Shown here piece by piece: positions 47,501-51,800 of a stretch of 54,745 nucleotides of DNA. The first letter of the stretch is position 1, and every line of letters begins with the position of its first letter. Both the position numbers and the translations under genes were made by a program. Under the pieces are notes generated by a model. That model was not told the DNA's origin. It did no database searches and saw nothing but the letters and a program-made list of their open reading frames with translations. This DNA is from an uncultured Bacteroidales bacterium (GTDB taxonomy: Bacteria > Bacteroidota > Bacteroidia > Bacteroidales > Paludibacteraceae): NCBI GenBank assembly GCA_903911085.1, contig CAIWCC010000106.1, forward strand, positions 1-54,745, written 5' to 3'.

Positions 47501-48266
47501 CACCTACTCCAGCAGGACTCTCATTTTTTGTATCCGCACCATAGCCTCCAAATCCACCAGTACCACCTGCTCCGCCATTATTACCAGCAGCTCCATTTAA
47601 GCCAGCACTCGCATTACCAGAAGTTATATTGCAGCGAGTAATTTTATAATCAGTACAGTCATTGGTATAAACGGCATAATTCGATTTTCCATTGCCAGAA
47701 GTAGTTTGTCCTGAAGCTGTCGCAGTTGTTATAGTTAAATCTTGTAATGCCCAGCTAGTTACTGATACAGCTTTAATGCCCATTACATGTGCTGTATTAG
47801 CATCAATAGTTTCAGTACCTGAAAAGTTGATGGTAGTTGCCGAAGCAGCAGCACTTGTTTTTGTCCAGATATAGTTATTGATTGATGTTCCAGTTCTTTC
47901 AAAACCTCCCTCAATAGTTACCCCTGTTTTCATTGCCAAAATAAGATTCTCGTTGTAAGTGCCCGATTTCATGCGTATAATGCTACCCGAGACAGCTACC
48001 GACATGGCTTTGTTCAATGTTTTGTATGGATAATCGGATGTCCCAGTTCCTGAAGTATCATCACCATCGGTGGAAACATAAATAAATCCGCACAAAGGCA
48101 TCGTAAAAGAGGATGTACTAGAAGTAGTAAGATTTGCAGCCACTACGCTATTTGGTAACCAAAAAGCAGTGATAAGGAAAAGGCTAAATATTGCTTTTGA
48201 TATTTTGCTACCAAGTATTATTTCCTGAATTGATTGCGAAATGAACTTTTTTGTAATCGTTTTCAT
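32580..48266 (-). CDS. 5228-aa T9SS-exported mosaic surface protein
   Basis: A single open frame of 15.7 kb. A signal peptide (FSLFLITAFWLPNSVVAA, cleavage near 43) is followed by approximate domains: DUF1565-like beta-helix (60-215); a glycine-rich GGAGG-type region (218-485); Ig-like; IPT/TIG (692-772); LRR_5 (775-1130); FN3 (1142-1225); parallel beta-helix (1226-1925); cadherin-like repeats (1929-2130, 2930-3236); PKD-like VVVDWGDGT (near 2250); DUF285/BspA repeats with FNQDISSWDVSKVTNM (2310-2630); FN3-like modules; GLUG repeats (3440-3815); second beta-helix (3820-4580); and a T9SS sorting domain ending GAYLAKTGNGINQVTAKIIIR-like at 5155-5228. The repertoire predicts adhesion or biofilm matrix function; ligands are unknown. 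Several internal modules are near-identical in DNA, so misassembly or recombination should be kept in mind. Confidence 0.9.
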   Translation of the reverse strand: MKTITKKFISQSIQEIILGSKISKAIFSLFLITAFWLPNSVVAANLTTSSTSSFTMPLCGFIYVSTDGDDTSGTGTSDYPYKTLNKAMSVAVSGSIIRMKSGTYNENLILAMKTGVTIEGGFERTGTSINNYIWTKTSAAASATTINFSGTETIDANTAHVMGIKAVSVTSWALQDLTITTATASGQTTSGNGKSNYAVYTNDCTDYKITRCNITSGNASAGLNGAAGNNGGAGGTGGFGGYGADTKNESPAGVGGVGGAGGNAGANGGVSGGYGGGGGSGANDYENINSYAGYPGESTSCASGGAGSVSNNSYTLNSGAAGGTCYSNGATGSDGSIGTALSSTFFVPGNGTNGIAGGAGSGGGGGGGGGRNQCAGNTASGNGGSGGGGGGGSGSGGIGGQGGGSTFGIYVYSSNGDLTGNTILSGTAGAAGIGGAGGAGGAGGSGNSSNTYQGGGQINYGGAGGNGSAGGAGGKGGDGSAGISAQVYTSGVGSTSPTASIPNPTTLTINYTRGNADNYIPGKSCINSETELTAASVASGNWVLPTGVTLVNDLNASTSSYTLSSTAIRITASTAGVKDLTVNGGLYKNYLNVASDARTLPVIVKSASVILVGATIDLSVTNSYDAGSILEYEWLVYASSPTDVLFSKTASSFTTPAFATVGNYNIRYRERHACCGWSTPVFSQLTVNPFPPTITSISATSGPITGGTSVVITGTNLTAATIKFGTTNVTNYTVNSDTEITAVSPAGINGKVNVTVTTAGGTTNSTNEFTYTPTIALTAGGLGSLLTTTQKANLTNLIITGTIDARDFKTMRDDMPLLAVLDISATAIIEYTGTDGTAAGASSTVYPANEIPQYAFYNPDTNTGKTSLNSFTFPTSTTSIGKGAFAFCTGFTGTLVIPSSITKIGDEAYNACSGFTGTLTIPKSIISIGVNSFYECISLTGISFESTSSLKTIGYHAFMNNTGLIGNLNIPASVTSIGFDGFANCSNLQSLTFESGSALKIIDVNAFYECNSLTGTLTIPSSVEEIRNSAFYKCNKLSSIVFENNSSLTLIGEYAFAWCSSITSISIPTLVTSIGQNAFQSCTSLSSINAYPTTPVDLSTSDNVFLSVNKTTCKLIVPADSYTSYTTADKWNDFLPNIQAVPSKPTSVTATEGDASATVSFTAPASNGSAITSYKVTSSTGGITATGSASPITVTGLTNGTAYTFTVTATNEIGIGSASDASNSITPLIPVITITNPSNAKIEGVSLASSYSSLANAIAAINSITTMTGPVIINMAAGTTETAPVDGYLLGNETLNALTTATKTITFQKSGTGANPLITAFTPEISSSTDGIWKILGTDYVTIDGIDLQENATNTSSTQLMEWGYAILKLNATDGTQNISISNCVISLSKTYSYGIYGGNHTAISTTALTISSATGTNANIKIKGCTISNCNIPIYINGCSNPTYYDSGLEIGTTTGNTILSSPNGIQINNQTAPKIENNSITAQGQGANVNVIYVTNTSGDIKINANTISITSVTWNNINLYGISVVGSGNKIDITNNTIQNCDFAARNGTFYGIYDSTSSTGNTTTITGNTISGNKYTCNSTGTFYGIFKEQNSNSPSVNISSNKIRNNTLIGSVYFYGLRTNSGNPLIVNNNEIYGNTKTNGTNTYNMYGVYAAGNSGDSKTISGNSIYTNSAAALVYGIYQSEGSPTITKNKIYDLNATLAASKVFGVYINNGPTVGVYNNLIADLKAPAGTLTAPAPSIAGIYINGGTTVNAYYNTVNLNATSTGTNFGTAAIWASTTPAVNLRNNILVNTSTANGTGKTVAYQRSYTTLTSYDASSNNNLLYAGTPSESNLIMYDGTNSYQTLTSYKEAMITRDAASVTENPTWVSTTGADATYLHINTTPGTQIESGGTPITDFTDDFDGNNRNESTPDIGADEFTGIRNVAPTDIALSATAINENVASNSAVGTLSSTDTDAGNTFTYTLVAGAGDTDNASFNISGSNLQITNSPDFEAKSSYSVRVRTTDQGGFLYTEKAFTITISNVNEIPTDIALSASAINENEAANSAVGTLSSTDPDATNTFTYTLVAGDGSTDNTSFNISGSNLQITYSPDFETKNSYKVRIRTTDQGDLTFEKEFTITINDVAEAPIATTNSTVTNISATGATLSGIINANNISTTVTFEYGLDNKYGKSVSASPSTVTETSNTAVSCVLTELTANTTYHYRLVGVNSAGTTLGEDMTFTTLDAMILTFNTDKGTGTTVTLPLRGTVNVVVDWGDGTKPEELNTNGNKDHSYVTGGIYKVTITGSLTQYGFGSSTGTNINKLVSVSSFGSLGITNLSGAFSGAINLTSVPASLPSGITDLSNMFYQASSFNQDISSWDVSKVTNMSYLFRNATNFNQSIGDWIVTKVTDMSYMFFYASNFNQYIGKWDVSNVTTMNSMFRQATNFDQNIGNWIVSKVTDMNYMFSSASNFDQNIGNWDVSKVTDMGCMFSYTSFNNNISNWIVSSVKMMYYMFDGNSKFNQDISFKPGTGAWNTSNVTDMRNMFHMASHFDQNIGNWDVSKVTKMGSMFSSATSFNQNLGAWRVENVTDMSDMFAGLKLSTANYNSLLTSWAALTLKPNVIFNGGTSKYNYGNPADAKLVLTGTNGWKITDGGMENELSVVTTQSVSDISTVTATGNGNITSLGVPNPTQYGVVWSTSTNPTVILTTKTSQGAIALTGAFTSSMTGLVANTTYYVKAYATNAAGTNYGTQVSFTTSPIAPTVTTQAVSSIATSTATGNGNITNLGVPNPTQYGVVWSTSTNPTVELTTKTSQGAIASTGAFMSSITGLAANTTYYVKAYATNSAGTNYGEEVSFTTITISGVPIDVSAIVGNTQATISFTAPLSNGGSAITCYTVTSSPGAKTGTGTTSPIIVTGLTNGTAYTFTVTATNAAGTSSASDASEAVIPNAAPTAIALSATAINENMAANSTVGALSSTDPDATNTFTYSLVTGDGSTDNGAFNISGGNLQITNSPNYEVKNSYSIRVKTIDQGGLSFEKVFTITINNVNESPTDIALSASAISENVVANSVVGALSSTDPDATNTFTYTLVTGDGSTDNTSFNISGSNLQITNSPDFETKNSYKVRIRTTDQGGLLYTEKAFTITINNVNETPTDIALSASAIDENVVANSVVGALSSTDPDATNTFTYTLVAGDGSTDNTSFNISGSNLQITNSPDFETKNSYKVRVRTTDQGNLWYEKTFTITINNVTEVPSIISIAATSRPTSATFNATINANTVSTTIAIKYGLTNTYGSTISTTPATVTGATNTDVTAEVTGLQLNTTYHYRVECVSADGTTTGEDQTFTTLPLDPTVTTQAVSSIATTTATGNGNITSLGVPNPTQYGVVWSTSTNPTVELTTKTSQGAIALTGAFTSSMTGLVANTTYYVKAYATNAAGTNYGTQVSFTTNAIDQIAPALGDGTTANPYQIATLNNLYWLSQNPTKWSSSYIQTANIDASASSGWDGGAGWTPIGNASTNFTGNYNGLCHTIDGLYINRPSTNYIGLFGYVHGNLKNLAVTNVLITGKDYVGGLVGYSWGQVEYSYSSGRVTGNNYVGGLVGESFTGSYGILSLNYCHSSCDVNGESSVGGLLGRSYVAKVNYCYSTGNVSGNGVSSYLSGGIGGLIGYNYDSYVNNSYSTSMVSGITNTGGFIGYNDSKFPVSNCFCRGDVTRLSGTSEYIGGFVGFDNNSASILQNCYSTSSIKGTSFTNKGFVGISSSGSYLNNFWDVDLSNQTTATGATAKTTAEMKTQSTFTNAGWDFISEITNGTNDYWGMDATNNDGFPFVTGKIEVTATASIMNPTYYSTLNEAFAAINLGSHQGAITIKVKSNTVETAIAKLYQSGYNSTSNYTSVNIYPTETGLSISGNIAAPLIDLYGADNVTLNGSIDGLDAGKGLVIVNNSTSNQPETSTIRLINDATGNTVKYCTIKGSSTNASAGVVLIGTATALTGTGNDNNTIAFNDISGTSFGSTYCGITSVGTSGKENSENIISHNNIFDCFRSSSSSYAINTANSSDFTIEGNVIYLTESLSPENSYNYKGIQIDGGNNYLIKDNFIGGSSADHTGSFIISSTFSHSFVGISINAGSTTASSIQNNTIGNIICITKSNTAFKGIHVVGGDVNVTGNTIGSASGKGSITSTSSGSSASSMGIYNVSSGIVTVDNNQIGSITTIGSETLPHSLYGIYTSTSTGKVTITKNTIGSKDPETTNSLYASSIASGSSQSVYGIGNLGEGTAVISENTISKLTNDTKSSSALSGKTSGIFVSSGANTIQNNTISDLTIANANNSNTMSAAVSGIVVYSSTAAAQTISGNTIYNLSNTYDSFAGSVIGLYFYGSTIASTVTKNYIYGLSVHAESTDANVYGIKIATGKTTYANNIINLGGNTKTKIYGIFETGSTSHNNNLYFNTVNISGSLASGATNPSYALYSAVNTNIRNFRNNIFSNTRSTVEGSNLHYAAYFAATSGTLTCDYNDYYAPGTGGVLGYYNFENKRALPIASGVGIDIHSINTDPLFANEGGTPAAYYLPAGSTLIGVAIADVATDYDGATRSTSMPAMGAIEYGVYTITSPTVANIKLTSATLGATIAPADAQLIDRGICWKTTPGVLSSDNKTSESGVKGGLFTVDVTGLTRSKTIYYRTYLTNARGTILSDNEASFSNVPIFTETGNWEDATKWNVGEIPGINTKSPEGNGANDDSPVINASCALSSSYKCTNLTINSGKTLTINAGSSLSVLGTLTNNAGADGLVIKSAVDETNGSLIYAKGSPSATVEMYSKAYWNLEAAALSRYNWQFFGIPVKTLAYNDAFSNSIVRKYNETATDNAALWEMQLAGSSLTSGTGYEIVQATGKTYSFKGELTNAAFIRTLPYTTNAKYPGQHIFGNPYTAAIDIKQIVFGDNTEASVYLYNTGTYNNWSATSTYSGTTTSAGQYTVSTIGTAGESEVPGQIPSMQGFLVKATASDGLITIPYSAIASNFSNSEMQRTPQKVAAAEKVITRIDVTSAHAADRMWIFTEPTSTRKFDNGWDGYKIMGSALNPQLFAMEKDGNYQIDAVPDINDTYLGFQAGVDTEFTLKFTQQNITSAYSKVYLMDLVEGDITDITADGSEYSFSAESTPTPIQRFKIVTSTGSITGKTGIADGKINVFYSNETLFIENFSDQKGTLILYDMKGIAVKAAKFDANKVTYISTQGLTPGAYLAKTGNGINQVTAKIIIR
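37975..40320 (-). repeat. Near-identical internal modules (FN3-like and cadherin-like)
   Basis: FN3-like modules at about 37975-38260, 39740-40030 and 40040-40310 share long identical DNA blocks (around GTTTTGGTGGTTAATTCCAC and TACTCCGTATTG). Cadherin-like modules at 38575-38870 and 38875-39170 share about 180 bp nearly identical at a 300-bp period, with more distant copies at 39175-39470, 41890-42190, 42190-42490 and in the downstream gene at 29517-30110. The pattern shows recent duplication or gene conversion. Confidence 0.8.
46790..47620 (-). repeat. Glycine-rich coding repeat region
   Basis: Residues about 218-485 of the 5228-aa protein consist largely of GGAGG, GGVGG and GGGGGSG runs encoded by CCACCACC/GCCGCC-type repeats on the plus strand. 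It sits inside a beta-helix domain and is likely a flexible or polyglycine-helix-forming insert. The DNA is low-complexity and prone to slippage. Confidence 0.8.
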
Positions 48267-48370
48267 AATGTTATTTTTTATCGGTAAATTATTATAACTT
48301 TTGTGAAGTTGCTTTCTAGTATTTAACCCATCGTTTTGTGACGGTAAATCTATTTATTTATTTTAAATAT

Positions 48371-48446
48371 CAACCGTTCAATTCGTAAAAACTTTCGTCC
48401 AAAACGTAAAAACTTTCGTCCAAAACGTATGAGCAACCGTTCAAAA
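48371..48446. promoter_or_regulatory. Four direct repeats at exact 21-bp spacing (LytTR-like sites)
   Basis: Cores AACCGTTCAA, TTTCGTCCAA, TTTCGTCCAA and AACCGTTCAA have their CGT at 48375, 48396, 48417 and 48438, a strict two-turn period. The outer cores resemble the LytTR-family direct-repeat site (ACCGTT-like boxes about 21-22 bp apart). The array lies about 105-195 bp upstream of the 5228-aa start codon, suitable for an activator of this operon. Assignment to LytTR is inference. Confidence 0.55.
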
Positions 48447-48639
48447 GGTAAATTCATGTAGTAATAATTTTTAAGGCTGTAGCAGGTACTTTTATTGTTG
48501 TAGTAAATAGTATTTAAGTGATTAATTGTATGTTTTTTAGCAGTTTTTTAGTTTGCAAGATTTAATCATTAATCTTTGAATAGAAAATGTCAATAGTACA
48601 AATTCTCAGGAAGCAAATTTACATTTTTAGAAAATAAAG

Positions 48640-48681
48640 AGAGCCAATCGGAAACGATTTTCTTCGTTTCTGATTGGCTCT
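48640..48681 (-). terminator. Second hairpin downstream of 1690-aa gene
   Basis: AGAGCCAATCGGAAACGA (48640-48657) pairs with TCGTTTCTGATTGGCTCT (48664-48681) with one mismatch. On the minus strand it is followed by TTTATTTTC. It could back up the first terminator. Confidence 0.6.
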
Positions 48682-48686
48682 AAATT

Positions 48687-48745
48687 GTTTCGGGTTTGCG
48701 TTCCGGGTTTCGCGTTTCGCGTTTCGCGTTCTGTTTCGTGTTCGT
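48687..48745. repeat. GTTTCGC tandem tract
   Basis: Three perfect GTTTCGC units (48707-48727) are flanked by degenerate versions (GTTTGCGTTCCGG, GTTCTGTTTCGTGTTCGTGT). It lies between the two terminator hairpins. Confidence 0.6.
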
Positions 48746-48763
48746 GTTTACAGTCTGAAAAAA

Positions 48764-48801
48764 AACCTCAAAGATCAGCAAAACACCGACTCTTTGAGGT
48801 T
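48764..48801 (-). terminator. Intrinsic terminator of the 1690-aa gene
   Basis: AACCTCAAAGA (48764-48774) and TCTTTGAGGTT (48791-48801) form the stem; the plus-strand A-run 48758-48765 gives a T-run after the stem on the minus strand. It lies 18 nt after the stop codon. Confidence 0.85.
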
Positions 48802-48819
48802 CTTTTTATCACTTATTAT

Positions 48820-51800
48820 TTATCTAACAACCACTTTTCTCACCCAACTCTTCGCTCCCACTTCCATTAGCACTGTGTACATACCTGCCACATTTACAGG
48901 CATTTCAACCGTGCTATTGCTTGTAGTTTTACTTGCCACCATGCGTCCAACTGCATCATAAACCCGAACAGCAGTTTTACCACTCAAATTATTAATTATT
49001 AATTTGTAATTATTAATTGCCAGTGTAGGACATCCAGTTTCTGTTTCTACCACGTTTTCGGTTGAAATACGTTGAGCAGTGATAGTAAAACGTGTATTAT
49101 TAGTACCAGCATCTGCTATAAAACTATAACTGGAAATCAACAAATCGGTAGTAGTTCCATTCGAACTATCAAACAATAGTAATTTAGATAAACTTGGTGC
49201 TTGACCAGCCGAAGCACTGATAGTAGTTGTACCAGCTGTTTTGGTATAAATTCCAACAGGCAAGTTTTGCACATCAGTCATTGGCAAGGCATTATAACCA
49301 TAGTTTACACCACCTAATTGTGTATAAATTTGTGGTTTGTCGGTATCTGTACCTATCCATTTTTCCAAATCCTGACCAATTTGATAAGCTGTAGTTTGAT
49401 CATTGTCCATAATCAAATTTGTGTAATCAACGCCTGTTGCACTTGTGAAATTTAGTTGCACGCGGTCTGACAAATCGGTAGCCACAGCAGCAGGAGCCGA
49501 TGAGCGACCAGCAATATCAAATGACATATCACCATCAGCAAGAACTTGTACAAAATAAGCCGAAAATGGTTCGAATGTGGCACTCGCCATTGTTGGTTGC
49601 GTGTAGGTCATGCCATTGATAGCATCTGGGATTGTTACTCCCTGTGGGGCGCCTGTAATCTTATTTCCAGCAAAACGGCTAAGGTATGGTTGTCCCACCA
49701 AATTCCAACCGGCATGTGTTCCAGCAGCAGCATCCCACACACTTACCCCAACGGGACGAGATGAAGTTTCAGCTGTTTTGACAATTGCATTATCCAATAC
49801 GAATGATAACTGTTGAGTACCAACACCAGTTTTTAAGCCAATAATGTAGCCTTGGTTAGCGGTAAGAGTTCCAGTAATTTGGTCTGTTATTGCCACCCAG
49901 TTTTTACCTCCTCTATTGGTGGCACGTGTTTGTCCATTATAGTATTTGATATACCAATCTTGTCCCAAAACAAATGCTCCACCACCAACTTGTGTAATTT
50001 CAGCAATATTTACCGTACAAGGGAATGATAAGAAATACCATTTGGTATCGAGCATGGTTTTTACATACTTTACTTTACTGTCTGTAGCTAAAGTAACAGC
50101 ATTACCCACTTTGGCATTGAACGAACCTGTTTCATCAGCTTTGAAAATTAAATCGCCTGTAATTGTCAAGGCGTTTGTCAAATCGAGTTTTGCACCTGGT
50201 TCTACTGTTACGCTGTTAAATGTTTTTGGGTCTTTAACGGTAAATACTGTATTTGTGCCAGTTACTGTTAAATCTGCTGTTTCGCTATTTGTTATAGTAG
50301 AAGCATCGGTATCAGTGTCAACCGCAATTTGAACCGAAACATTAGTTTGCCAAGCCAAATACGGATAGCCGTAGTTTTTATTGCTTTCAATTTTCCAAAT
50401 AGTTGGAAAATCCCAACTGTCAAAGGTAGCCTGCATTTTCATTTCGGCTGTGGTTTTGCCAGTAGCGCCATTGTTACTTGTGCCGGAAATTGTAGCCACC
50501 AAGCCATCAACATCTGCATCAAAATAGCAATTGGTGATTGTACCCAATGTATAATTACCAACAAAACCATTGATGGCAGTAGGACGATCTATTTTCATGA
50601 TGGGACTATTAAATTTTGATGGAACTGGCACAGGAGCTGACCTTAAAGTTACCACCGAACGGCTGTAACATTTACTAATAGTTCCATTATCAAAATCTGT
50701 TGTTCCTACAAAGCCACCTATTGAATTAGTCCCTGTAACTGCTCCTGTAGCATAACTATTCGTGATATTGACAGGGTTCATCATATTCGCAACAATTCCA
50801 GTAAAGCCACCAACATTATTTTTTCCACTTACATTGCTTGTACTAAAACAATTAGCGATAGTCGGTCCCATACAAGAACCCATAAAACCACCAACGTTAT
50901 TTGCCAAAGTGGCATTTACAGCGCCTGTAGAATAACAGTTTGTAGCAGCTCCATACAAATCGCCAAAAATACCACCAATATTGCTTCTTACATTGCTTTC
51001 ACTGCTTACACTGCTTACTATACATGAACTGTTGCAATTTGTAAAACTACCTCCTGCTTCTCCAGCTAATCCGCCTATTAAGTATCCGGTACCTGAAATA
51101 GTACCTGTTGAACTGCAATTTGATACGGTGCCATTTCCATTTCCTACAAGTGCACCTATATAGTTTACTCCAGTTAAATTGCAGTTTATCAGTTTTATGT
51201 TACTTAAAACAGTAGTCGATGAAATATTTCCAAACAAACCTATATATTCAGTAGCCGGACGATTAATATACAAACCTGTAATGGTGTGATTCTGCCCATC
51301 GTAGTTACCGTCAAAACTAACAGAACCTGAACCAATAGGCGAAAAACCATCTCCCCTCGACCAACCACTTGTAGTCGAAGCATCAATATCGGCCGTTTGG
51401 ATAAAATACTTACCTGCTGCCCAATAGGCGGAGTTAAAGCATAGAAATTCTAAATCGGCAAGTGTAGCAATTTTGTAAGGATCTGCCTGTGTACCTGCAC
51501 CCCCTGAGAATAGTGGAAACACTTGCCAAGCCAAATACGGATAGCCATAGTTTTTATCGCTTGCTATTTTCCAAATAGTTGGAAAATCCCAACCGGTGAA
51601 AGTAGCCAGCGTTTTCATTTCGGCAGTGCTTTTGCCTATAGCTCCATTGTCAGTACCTGATATTGTGGCATCTATTCCATCAATATCAGCATCGAAATAA
51701 CAATTGGTAAATGTGCCTTGCATTAAATATCCAGTAAAACCATTTACATTAGTAGTCCCATTAACAAATGAGCGACTATAACAATTAGAGACAGAACCAT

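Larger units (their letters stand above)
48267..48819. other. 553-bp spacer upstream of the two-gene giant operon
   Basis: It holds the 21-bp-spaced repeat array (48371-48446), two terminator-like hairpins (48640-48681 and 48764-48801) for the gene to the right, and a GTTTCGC tandem tract (48687-48745). No coding frame is convincing. No consensus TAnnTTTG promoter was found on the minus strand. Confidence 0.7.

Noticed and set aside
46790-47620. CRISPR-like or satellite array from regular CCACC/GCC repeats
   Set aside because: The repeats are codons of a glycine-rich protein region inside an intact open frame.
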